Shown in pieces: positions 49,431 through 56,949 of a stretch of 64,000 nucleotides of DNA (position 1 is its first letter; each line of letters starts with the position of its first letter). Location: contig CAYGZQ010000002.1 in NCBI GenBank assembly GCA_964354375.1, positions 47,649-111,648 of the forward strand, given 5' to 3'. The notes under the pieces are model-generated. The model was not told the origin of the DNA and did no database searches. It was given only the letters and a program-made list of their open reading frames with translations. The translations under genes were made by a program, and so were the position numbers. This DNA comes from CAYGZQ01 sp964354375 [NCBI: uncultured Planctomycetota bacterium]. GTDB taxonomy: Bacteria; JAJVIF01; JAPKYR01.

Positions 49431-50138
49431 TTGCTGTATAACATATACTGCGACGAGAGCTGCCATCTGGAATCTACTGACGCTTATGGAATGGTTATCG
49501 GCGCGATATGGTGCCCAATCAACAGTTCCAGGGCTATAGCTGATGAGGTGCGCGAACTTAAGACAAAACACGGAATGGGTGTAAGGCGCGAGATAAAGTG
49601 GACTGGATTATCATCCGCGAAACTGCACTTTTATCTGGAGGTGTTGGATTACTTTTTCAAGAGGGACGACCTCAATTTCAGAGCTATTGTCATTCCTGAT
49701 AAAGGAATTCTGGACCACAAAGCATTTAATCAGGAGCACGGGACCTGGTATTACAAGATGTTCTATGACCTTCTAAAGATGCTGTTTGTTCCGAACTCAT
49801 CATACAGGATATTTCTAGATGTAAAGGACACACATTCAGGATACCGGGCAGAGCAACTGCGAGGGATTCTGGAACGTCGCGCAAACCAAATGGAGAACTG
49901 TGTTATTGAGCTTATTCAGAATGTCCGTTCTCACGAAGTCCAGCAGATTCAGCTTGTTGATTTGTTGATCGGTGCAATCAGTTACGCCAGCCGCGGTCTG
50001 AAATCAAGCGATGCCAAACTTGAGTTTGTTACCCGTTTCGAAAGATTGGTGGGAGGGTCAATAATAAATACAACACCGGCATCCCGAACAAAGGTAAACA
50101 TTCTTAGATGGGATCCTGATCGGGGGCGGCAAAGCTGA
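49290..50138 (+). CDS. DUF3800 family protein with extra N-terminal segment
   Basis: From ATG 49290 the product has 282 residues; the DUF3800 domain starts at about codon 48 with NIYCDESCHLES, and TTG 49431 would give a 235-residue protein of more normal form. Further family features are the acidic CDES motif, IFLDVKDTHSG and the C-terminal IQLVDLLIGAISY block. DUF3800 proteins look like RNase H-fold enzymes and are common in mobile or defence regions; their role is unproven. GC content is clearly lower than in neighbours and the codon use differs, suggesting transfer. It is one base upstream of the next gene. Confidence 0.7.
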   Translation: MAPRTVLGVPAEHHCFTDEELNFIVNYDIKYRVGRRSGEEEKRVTAKLLYNIYCDESCHLESTDAYGMVIGAIWCPINSSRAIADEVRELKTKHGMGVRREIKWTGLSSAKLHFYLEVLDYFFKRDDLNFRAIVIPDKGILDHKAFNQEHGTWYYKMFYDLLKMLFVPNSSYRIFLDVKDTHSGYRAEQLRGILERRANQMENCVIELIQNVRSHEVQQIQLVDLLIGAISYASRGLKSSDAKLEFVTRFERLVGGSIINTTPASRTKVNILRWDPDRGRQS

Positions 50139-50139
50139 T

Positions 50140-50616
50140 ATGGATTGGCTGCCACCACTGGTACATATTAATGAAACTGGTGGAAATGTCGCTCAATATT
50201 ACGAGCTGCTATATCGGCACTATCTAAATGACCTTGTATATGATCCACCGGAATTTGAGGGTACTCAGATCAGAACCATGGTAAATCCGTTGAAACAGGA
50301 AAAGGAAGCAGGATTCTGGCATATCCTAGAAGGTGGGAACGAACATGTTCTCGATGATTCACTGAGGCGTCATGAGAGAATTCGATGGGTAAGACCTATC
50401 ATTCAGGCTGTTGGCACAAAGGAGGTTCTGATGTGGAAAAGGCCTGTGAGGGAAGGTGTCACAAAACCACATGTTGTTCTTCCAGATTTCAGTTATATCG
50501 TTATTCTTCAAGAAGGCAAGGTGGCAGTAACTCTCATAACGGCTTTCCCAGTGGATCGTGCGAGGAGGAGACAAGACTATCGTAAGGAATGGGAGAGATG
50601 TCAACAGGGAGTCTAA
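50140..50616 (+). CDS. Hypothetical protein paired with the DUF3800 gene
   Basis: A 158-residue soluble protein starting one base after the DUF3800 stop, so the two are almost surely co-translated. The sequence LVHINETGGNVAQYYELLY and FWHILEGGNEHVLDDSLRRH, then ERIRWVRPII recall phage or plasmid-borne small proteins, but I cannot name the family. No signal peptide or membrane helix. Low GC like its partner. Possible toxin, nuclease or partner of the DUF3800 enzyme; this is speculation. Confidence 0.6.
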   Translation: MDWLPPLVHINETGGNVAQYYELLYRHYLNDLVYDPPEFEGTQIRTMVNPLKQEKEAGFWHILEGGNEHVLDDSLRRHERIRWVRPIIQAVGTKEVLMWKRPVREGVTKPHVVLPDFSYIVILQEGKVAVTLITAFPVDRARRRQDYRKEWERCQQGV

Positions 50617-50804
50617 AAAAGCAATGCCGCCGAAGCGACATTTAAGCTGTGCTTACAACATGGTAAGTCAGCAATGTTCTTATACCACAAACCAGGCTGT
50701 TTGTCAAGAGAGGAAAGGTCTGCTAACAGGTTGGAAATCCAAGCCCGTCATCGAGCACATCGAGTGGGTGCCACCCGACCACGTTGTTGCCGTTATGCGG
50801 GACT
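50617..50804. other. Non-coding spacer after the DUF3800 pair
   Basis: This low-GC stretch has no supported gene. It ends with a GGGTGCCACC foot motif at 50766-50775 and then runs into the direct repeat at 50805. Confidence 0.5.
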
Positions 50805-50886
50805 TCAATAGTCCGCCCGGATTCGTGCGTAGAAGGGCTGCGGCGGGAACGGATAACCTCTCCAGAAGGCGATGGTGCTCGTGTCG
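50805..50886. repeat. 82-bp direct repeat, left copy (relic of a lipoprotein 3' end)
   Basis: Identical to 52424-52505 except for one base. It begins exactly at the stop codon of the lipoprotein gene and encodes its last 26-27 residues (FWRGYPFPPQPFYARIRADY) in the same orientation. Only this tail of the gene is present here. Confidence 0.9.
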
Positions 50887-50904
50887 CCGGCCGGCAGGCG
50901 GCGG

Positions 50905-51405
50905 TTACAAATCCGAGAATCGGTCGTCTGCGACGGTCCGGTCCACCGGTGAGCTGTCGAGCCAGCCGCTGTGGCTTTCGGGAAAAGCATCAAACCGGGG
51001 GCAGTAGGGTTTGATGTCGAGAAGCGGTGTCCCATCCACAACATCGATTCCGGCCACATGAAGCCGACCGCCGTCGATCCGCAGAAGGCGCACGGCGGAC
51101 AAGCCGATGGGATTTGGACGGCATGGTGCGCGAGTGGCGAACAGGCCGCGCTCCCGGACTTCCCGGAAGGGCTGGACCAGAAGTCGCGATCGTGGAGCGC
51201 GGTGGAGCCAGTAAACAAGCCAGACGCGTTCAAAGCCCTCCAGGTCCTGAAGCCCTGCCAGGTACTCCGGGAACACCTCTACGATGCCCTCTGTGTCGCC
51301 TGCATATACCGGCTGGATGGGGACGCTCTCTATCTCCTTGAAAGGCGAATGAATTACGCCGATGGCCTTAAGCTCCGGAATTCTCTCTGAGTGGCGTTCA
51401 GTCAT
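50905..51405 (-). CDS. trmO: TsaA/TrmO-type tRNA methyltransferase
   Basis: A 166-residue protein from ATG 51405. The family features are AIGVIHSPFKE, GFERVWLVYWLHR, ATRAPCRPNPIGLSAVRLL and the block DGTPLLDIKPYCPRFD. TrmO N6-methylates t6A37 in threonine tRNA using SAM. It overlaps the NifX-like gene by 8 bases and is the last gene of the DUF134-NifX-trmO cassette. The short form without C-terminal extension is common in anaerobes. The upstream part of the open frame is a shadow. Confidence 0.85.
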   Translation of the reverse strand: MTERHSERIPELKAIGVIHSPFKEIESVPIQPVYAGDTEGIVEVFPEYLAGLQDLEGFERVWLVYWLHRAPRSRLLVQPFREVRERGLFATRAPCRPNPIGLSAVRLLRIDGGRLHVAGIDVVDGTPLLDIKPYCPRFDAFPESHSGWLDSSPVDRTVADDRFSDL

Positions 51406-51802
51406 GGTGACAACACTCACCGGTCGTGCTGCGGGTGGCAAGGTCACCCCGATAGTATGCAAGCGCCGCCGCTTCCGGATCCATTGGCTCGGACAGGATG
51501 AGGGCCCTGATCCCGGAAGATTCCAGGGCGGCAACGGCCCGCGGTCCCATACCGAGGCAGATGACCGCCTCGCAATCGGCGAGCATTGCCATACGATCCT
51601 GGTGGCCATGTTCCGTCTTACCATGGCAGTTGCGCTCACCGTGTCCGTGCTCGCCCTTGCCGTCGCCGCACGAGCCAGCAGCCCGGCGCACTTCGCGATG
51701 CGACACCTTGCCGTCCTCGACCTCGAGAACAAGGAAACCGTCGCAATGGCCGAAGTGCGCCGCGATGCTTCTGCCGTCATCCGTAGCACACGCTAGCTTC
51801 AT
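51398..51802 (-). CDS. NifX/NafY-like (dinitrogenase iron-molybdenum cofactor domain) protein
   Basis: A 134-residue protein of the NifB/NifX/NafY-type fold: KLACATDDGRSIAAHFGHCD at the start and CEAVICLGMGPRAVAAL later. A histidine-rich insert (GEHGHGERNCHGKTEHGHQD) and a final CCHHD indicate metal binding. Such proteins occur without nitrogenase in many anaerobes, probably carrying Fe-S or metal clusters. It overlaps trmO and the DUF134 gene, so the three form a compact operon. Confidence 0.85.
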   Translation of the reverse strand: MKLACATDDGRSIAAHFGHCDGFLVLEVEDGKVSHREVRRAAGSCGDGKGEHGHGERNCHGKTEHGHQDRMAMLADCEAVICLGMGPRAVAALESSGIRALILSEPMDPEAAALAYYRGDLATRSTTGECCHHD

Positions 51803-52338
51803 TTGGATTCACTCCCGGTCGGTGTTGGGCTGTCCTTGGACGTGCGACGGGGGGTCGCCCGACCGCCGCCCTTGCGGCTGCAGCCCTGACCGCGCCCTCC
51901 CGGGCCACCGTGACGCGCCCGGCCGCGGTCCTCTTCCGCACGGTGCAGATTCTTTCCGCTGCATTGGGGGCATTCGCGGGGTCTCCCGGTGCCGTGCGGA
52001 ATCTCCCACGTGTGTTGACAGTCCGAGCAACGGAAACGTCTCATAGTCGTGAGCATGATGTTTCCTCCTTCCAGTTTGAGCGCCTTGCCTTTCACAACGG
52101 CCTCGGCGACCTTTCGCCGAGCGGACTCGATCAACCGAGTGAAAGTGGGGCGTGATATGTTCATTTTACCGGCCGCCTCCTCCTGGTACAGGCCTTCAAG
52201 GTCGGCCAGCCGTATCGCCTCCAGTTCATCGAGCCCCAGGACGACTTCCTCAAGGGCCGTCATTGGCACGCCCCGGGGCTTGAAGTAGACGCACACGGGC
52301 TGATAGGCGATTCGACGGCAGCAAGGCGGACGAGGCAT
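51799..52338 (-). CDS. DUF134 family DNA-binding protein with zinc ribbon
   Basis: A 179-residue protein. The N-terminal half has the DUF134 helix-turn-helix (LDELEAIRLADLEGLYQEEA followed by MNISRPTFTRLIESARRK), related to sigma region 4. A zinc-ribbon FRCSDCQHTWEI ... RECPQCSGK follows, then a basic Gly/Arg-rich tail. Probable regulator of its own operon, as a palindrome TGAAC-TTTT-GTTCA lies in its promoter. It overlaps the NifX-like gene by 4 bases (ATGA). Confidence 0.85.
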   Translation of the reverse strand: MPRPPCCRRIAYQPVCVYFKPRGVPMTALEEVVLGLDELEAIRLADLEGLYQEEAAGKMNISRPTFTRLIESARRKVAEAVVKGKALKLEGGNIMLTTMRRFRCSDCQHTWEIPHGTGRPRECPQCSGKNLHRAEEDRGRARHGGPGGRGQGCSRKGGGRATPRRTSKDSPTPTGSESK

Positions 52339-52361
52339 ATGCTATCTTCTCACTACCCCAC

Positions 52362-52389
52362 ATTATGAACAAAAGTTCAAAATAGTCAA
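52362..52389 (-). promoter_or_regulatory. Promoter of the DUF134 operon with palindromic operator
   Basis: On the reverse strand: -35 TTGACT (52389-52384), spacer of 16 bases, -10 CATAAT (52367-52362). The palindrome TGAAC-TTTT-GTTCA (52366-52379) lies between and overlaps the -10. Transcription should begin about 17 bases before the ATG. Confidence 0.6.
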
Positions 52390-52423
52390 GCCCGAAATTG
52401 CACTTTCGCCGACAAACAACACG

Positions 52424-52505
52424 TCAATAGTCCGCCCGGATTCGTGCGTAGAAGGGCTGCGGCGGGAACGGATAACCTCTCCAGAAGGCGATGGTGCTTG
52501 TGTCG
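52424..52505. repeat. 82-bp direct repeat, right copy
   Basis: The 3' end of the large lipoprotein gene. Its near-identical copy at 50805-50886 lies on the far side of the DUF134-NifX-trmO cassette. Confidence 0.9.
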
Positions 52506-55081
52506 CTGTCCCAGCAGGGATCGGTGATTCCGGCAAACGAGCACCAGGTTCCCTGATAGGGGGTGTTGTCGTTGACAGATCCCATTTCGATCAGGTTGCC
52601 GTTGCGATCGATCAGAGCGACATCGGTTCTCCAGCCTGATGTCGCGGCATCGTGCCAAAAATCGATATATGCGTTGCCGTCGGGGTCGCATGCGATGCCG
52701 GTGACATTCTCGGACTGTGAGCCGGGAATGATCTTTCCCTGCCATGAGCCCGAGCGATTGTTGGTGTATGCGGCCTGGGTCATTGTGACGCACCAGGCGA
52801 CATGGACCGTCCCGAGGTAATCCACCGCCACTGCGGCGAAGTTCGGATATCCCGACACGCCCGAAGATGCCACTTCGATGGAGCCCCATGTGCCGGACGC
52901 ATTGCGTTTCATGTACATGATGGTGGATGCGCCGGGACCGGTCCAGACGAGATGAAGGTTGCCGAACCGGTCGGCGACCATGTCGGGACGCATGTGGTAG
53001 ATGTCGGGGTTGACCTGGGTTGTGAGATCGACCGGCGCAGACAGACTCCCCGGCTGTCCATGAACATAGACCAGCTTGTAGTTGCCGCTGTACGAGGGCA
53101 TGACGATGTGGATCTCGTCGTCGGGAGTGACGGCGATCGTCGATTCTCCTTCATACCCGGACGGGGAAGTGAAGGTATGAATCGTGGTGAAGTTCTGGAC
53201 GGCATTGCCCGGCGTGACCATTGCGTAGTAGTAGGCGTGCGACGTGCTGTAATAGCTCGTCCATACGATGTGCGCGTTGCCCTGCGAATCCGGGGCGACA
53301 TCGGCGACCTCACCGTACGCATACGAGCCGAGACTCACCTCCTGGAAGCTGGTGGGATTGGTCATGGAGGACCGTACGAACCTCGTGGGAAGGGCGTAGA
53401 CCAGGTAGATCGTCCCGTCCGGTGTGACGAACGAGTTGACGAAATTGGAGGCCCCGACATTTCCCATCTGTCCGTCGGGATTTTCGAGGTCGGTGAAACC
53501 CTTCGGCGCGACGTAGACCGGGGTAGCGGACGTCATCGCGGACGCATTGGACTCGGTCGCGTCGATATCGACAGCCTTGACCACATAATCGTATGTCGTG
53601 CCGGTCATGAGAACGGCGGTGTCGATGTAGTCGGTATCGGTGAGTATCGTGGGGTTGAGGGGGTCCAGAAAGTCGAAACCGGGAGCGGTCGAGAGTTTCC
53701 GGTAGACGTTGTAACCGGCGAGCGTGGGCCAGTCGACGGGATCCCAGAAGAGATGGACCACTCCGGCAGCGGCGCAGTTATCGAGGCCGGTGGGCGTGGG
53801 GATCGAAACGGGCTCCTCGGTGAGGATCGGCGCGTCCCAGAACAGGAAAGCCGCAAGAGGCTCCTCGGGATAATCGAAGCCCGAGATGCCCTCGAGATTC
53901 GGCGCATAATCGGAGGGGGACTCGGACTCGACCGCGACCATCAGAGTCTGACCGGTCAGGCCGGATGGAGTAACGTCCGCGATCTCCACATGGAACACCG
54001 ATGAAGTCGGGCCGTCCGGAGACACGACGGCTGCGGGCAGAACATCTATCGGCGTATCGAAGAGATCAGGGGACTCGACCCATATCGCGGCGACTTCCCC
54101 CGGAACCCCGAGCGGATTTTCCACAGCCTGCCAGTCGTAGACGGTAATGTCGAGGACAAGATCGCCGCCGTTCTCGGTCGGCGAGACATACCATGCGTCG
54201 GAGCCGGCATCGGCGACGGCCAGCATGTACGCTTCCTGGCAATTCGCGCTGAGAGAATAGTCCTCGGGGAGATAGACCGGGCCGTCGCCTGTCGGCGCGT
54301 CCCAGCTCGCATCGACCGCGTAATTGAATTCCACCACCGGCGAGCCCGCGTCCATCGGGAAATGAATCATGTAGCGCCGCTCGTTGAAGCCAGGGGATGT
54401 GGCGAAAAATCCCCGGGTGGCGGGATCGATCACAAGCTCGTCCTCGCTTTCAAGATCGTCCGCGAAATACTTGTAGGGGTTCAGCGTCGCCGTCGCCGTG
54501 AAACCGGGAGAGGCCAGCGCCCCCTGAGTGTATCCGAAGATCGTATTGTATGTCGTGAATTCGGTGGGATTCCACCAGCGCGTCCAACCGTCGGAGTTCA
54601 GGAGCCTCGCTTCATCGCCTGCAGCGTAAAGGAGATTGCTGTAATGGTCGCTCAGGACGCTGCCGTCCGACATGAAAATCCCCCTCACGTCGAAGCCGGA
54701 ATACATCGATATCCCCGGAAACGGATGATGGAGCATGACGTCGACCGCGAAGAGGCCCTCAGGGATGTCGCTTGCGAACGGGTCGATCGACACGGTGATG
54801 CGGTTGATCGGCGAGATCGGCTTCTGCATGAACATGGTCACGTTCGCGTTGAACTCGGCCGTTCTGGACGGTTCAACCGTCACCTCGAGCGTACGTGTGT
54901 CGATGCCGATTTCGTAGACGCCCCACACGACGCGAGAGCTGCCCAAGCAGGATGCCCGGTGACCGCTGAGGTCGGGCGCCGCCGTTGGACCGAGAACTGA
55001 ATCACCTGCGGTCGAGCAACCGACGATCATCGACACGAGCAGAATAATCCCCAGCCAAATAATGTTTACACGGGTGTTCAT
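52424..55081 (-). CDS. Modular lipoprotein: FDVRG domain, Fn3-like domain, C-terminal beta repeats
   Basis: An 885-residue lipoprotein with lipobox IVGC, Cys22. The shared N-terminal domain has LHHPFPGISMYSGFDVRGI, LLNSDGWTRWWNPTEFTTYN, NPYKYFADDL and NYAVDASW. A fibronectin-type III-like unit follows (about 450-535; LFWDPVDWPTLAGYNVYRKL). The C-terminal 350 residues carry repeated beta-blade-like sequences with DGTIYLVY, DSQGNAHIVWTSYY and FGNLHLVWTG, resembling six-bladed BNR/sialidase-type propellers. Surface-exposed by prediction; no catalytic residues named. Its 3' end is duplicated at 50805. Confidence 0.78.
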   Translation of the reverse strand: MNTRVNIIWLGIILLVSMIVGCSTAGDSVLGPTAAPDLSGHRASCLGSSRVVWGVYEIGIDTRTLEVTVEPSRTAEFNANVTMFMQKPISPINRITVSIDPFASDIPEGLFAVDVMLHHPFPGISMYSGFDVRGIFMSDGSVLSDHYSNLLYAAGDEARLLNSDGWTRWWNPTEFTTYNTIFGYTQGALASPGFTATATLNPYKYFADDLESEDELVIDPATRGFFATSPGFNERRYMIHFPMDAGSPVVEFNYAVDASWDAPTGDGPVYLPEDYSLSANCQEAYMLAVADAGSDAWYVSPTENGGDLVLDITVYDWQAVENPLGVPGEVAAIWVESPDLFDTPIDVLPAAVVSPDGPTSSVFHVEIADVTPSGLTGQTLMVAVESESPSDYAPNLEGISGFDYPEEPLAAFLFWDAPILTEEPVSIPTPTGLDNCAAAGVVHLFWDPVDWPTLAGYNVYRKLSTAPGFDFLDPLNPTILTDTDYIDTAVLMTGTTYDYVVKAVDIDATESNASAMTSATPVYVAPKGFTDLENPDGQMGNVGASNFVNSFVTPDGTIYLVYALPTRFVRSSMTNPTSFQEVSLGSYAYGEVADVAPDSQGNAHIVWTSYYSTSHAYYYAMVTPGNAVQNFTTIHTFTSPSGYEGESTIAVTPDDEIHIVMPSYSGNYKLVYVHGQPGSLSAPVDLTTQVNPDIYHMRPDMVADRFGNLHLVWTGPGASTIMYMKRNASGTWGSIEVASSGVSGYPNFAAVAVDYLGTVHVAWCVTMTQAAYTNNRSGSWQGKIIPGSQSENVTGIACDPDGNAYIDFWHDAATSGWRTDVALIDRNGNLIEMGSVNDNTPYQGTWCSFAGITDPCWDSDTSTIAFWRGYPFPPQPFYARIRADY

Positions 55082-55249
55082 TTCGTGACCTCTCTCGTTT
55101 GTCTGTTACTGAATCACGAGGTTCTGCCGGGAGTAATGATACCACAGTATGGCAAGGCGCCGCACGCTAAGGAGGCACCGGTCCCCGCCGGTGCACGAGT
55201 TCAGTAAGCGCATACTTACACCATTCTGGGATTCGCAGAAATCATTTTT
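55082..55249. other. Divergent intergenic region
   Basis: No gene seen. A GC hairpin GCACCGG/CCGGTGC lies near 55175-55193. The promoter of the next lipoprotein begins at 55250. Confidence 0.5.
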
Positions 55250-55278
55250 TTGGTATTCCAGTCAGGGCATGGTAAAAT
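55250..55278 (+). promoter_or_regulatory. Promoter of the lipoprotein at 55286
   Basis: -35 TTGGTA (55250-55255), 17-base spacer, -10 TAAAAT (55273-55278) with TGG just before it. Transcription would start near 55285. Confidence 0.55.
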
Positions 55279-55285
55279 GAGATCG

Positions 55286-56932
55286 GTGCCGGGTCGGTTA
55301 AGAGTGCGTCCTCTTTTCCCGACGACCCTCCACAGAGACGCAGGGAGGAACGGCAGTGTTCTACAAATTAACCTTCAGTTTCAGGGGGGGGGCAGGTATG
55401 CGCCTGCATGCCTGACACCAGCAGTAGTCCTTGCACTTATCATTTTGAGCGGATGTAATGGGGGAGGAAGTCCTATCAGCGGAGATAATCCGGCAAGCCT
55501 TCAAAGGACAGCGCAGGCATTCGCAGGGGGAGAAGAATGGGGGGAAGCCTACAAAATGGATTCCGCATCGTCGATCTGGGCTCATCCGGTACCGGACGGA
55601 ATCACACCGGGCGATATCGCCGTGTCGGATCCGGGGCTCGGCGATGTCTCCACACTCGCAACTGCTTTCGTAAAGCATGGAAGCTCGGGAGCGCCGTCCG
55701 AGATCGACCTGATCGTTTTTGACGAGGGCGGGGAGTTCCCGCGGTACTTGGATACTTTCAGCGCGCCCGAGCTGATGACAGGCTATCATGACCCGCTGTG
55801 CCGCTATCCGGCGGTGGAAGTGACTTACTCGCGCAACGAAGGCGTGAACGCGGGGATATTGGTGGTCGAAGTCATCTGGTCGCAACTCACGAACCTAGAG
55901 GCTCCTCACTGGGACCTGTATTACCACCAGGTATCTTTCAGGGTCTTCGCTGATGGTATCTGGTGGTTCCTCCCGATGGAGAGTCCGATTGTCCAGATTG
56001 AGTCGACAGCTTCGGGTTTCGACGAATTCCAGCCGGATCTGTCCGTGCATGCGGAAAGCGGCGACCTGTATGCCGTGTTCAACCGCAGAGACCCGACCGA
56101 CCCGACGCTGGACAAAATCTATGCCGTCCGTCATCCCGATTGGGGCCAGGTGATGAAATGGTCGCCGCTTTGGGCCATGCCGTACAAGATATGCGGCTCC
56201 GATGCGAGACCCAGGTCGGCGCCGAAAGTCGACGCCGGGCCTGTCGAGTTGGATGAGGGCATACCGGTGCCGCGGGTTGCGGCGACCTGGTCGGAGCTCT
56301 ACGATGAGCATACCTGGCAGGTATGGTACAACGACTGGGATCCGGGGAATCCCGGCACCCCGTCGCAGACGGCAGAGCCGGTAACTCAGTACGCCATGTA
56401 CCGGGTGAACGCTCTTCCGCAGATTGACATCACACCGGATTCCTCGGGGATACATCAGGCCGTGATAGCCTGGTTCCATTGCCGATGGGTCTTGACCCCG
56501 GAGCCCGCTCACTATGACGAGTTCGCAGTCTGGATGACTGCAACGCCGGATATTGACGACTTCACAGCGATCCCGGAAACGAGCATCTGCCCGGATGTGG
56601 CGTGCTATCAGATGTCCGACCCGGACGAGCACTGGTTCGGGCTCAGCTATTATCTTCCTGCGGGGGAGGAGCCGTGGCTGGTGCGCGCTCATCGATTCAC
56701 TTTCTCCGTGGACTGGGAGACCGAGAGCGTGACTATCACTCCTGTGTTCTCGACTGACGTGCTGGGCTCGAATGGCCGCTGGAACCTTGATAACCCCTTC
56801 ACAGGTTCGACATTGAACCTGAGGATCCCCGATGACGATGACCTCGAATCGTCAAACTTTGGGATCGGCTGGGTTGACAAGGAAGACGGCGATGAGTTCA
56901 TGGCCTACCTTTCGGCAGGGACCATCGACTGA
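55286..56932 (+). CDS. Lipoprotein of unknown function with a G9 tract behind its likely true start
   Basis: The in-frame ORF from GTG 55286 (leaderless, 548 aa) contains the lipoprotein signal VVLALIILSGC. A far better start is GTG 55356, with AGGGAGG seven bases upstream, but it is out of frame: a run of nine G at 55384-55392 would need one more G to join it to the lipoprotein frame. The mature protein is rich in Trp, Tyr and Asp (YDEHTWQVWYNDWDPG) and looks like an all-beta, possibly BNR-like extracellular protein. It does not carry the FDVRG domain. The next lipoprotein starts 18 bases later. Function unknown. Confidence 0.65.
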   Translation: MPGRLRVRPLFPTTLHRDAGRNGSVLQINLQFQGGGRYAPACLTPAVVLALIILSGCNGGGSPISGDNPASLQRTAQAFAGGEEWGEAYKMDSASSIWAHPVPDGITPGDIAVSDPGLGDVSTLATAFVKHGSSGAPSEIDLIVFDEGGEFPRYLDTFSAPELMTGYHDPLCRYPAVEVTYSRNEGVNAGILVVEVIWSQLTNLEAPHWDLYYHQVSFRVFADGIWWFLPMESPIVQIESTASGFDEFQPDLSVHAESGDLYAVFNRRDPTDPTLDKIYAVRHPDWGQVMKWSPLWAMPYKICGSDARPRSAPKVDAGPVELDEGIPVPRVAATWSELYDEHTWQVWYNDWDPGNPGTPSQTAEPVTQYAMYRVNALPQIDITPDSSGIHQAVIAWFHCRWVLTPEPAHYDEFAVWMTATPDIDDFTAIPETSICPDVACYQMSDPDEHWFGLSYYLPAGEEPWLVRAHRFTFSVDWETESVTITPVFSTDVLGSNGRWNLDNPFTGSTLNLRIPDDDDLESSNFGIGWVDKEDGDEFMAYLSAGTID

Positions 56933-56949
56933 CTCAGGGAGGTCTAACC

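Noticed and set aside
55393-55415. ATG 55398 as start of the lipoprotein
   Set aside because: It is out of frame with the signal peptide and meets a stop after five codons.
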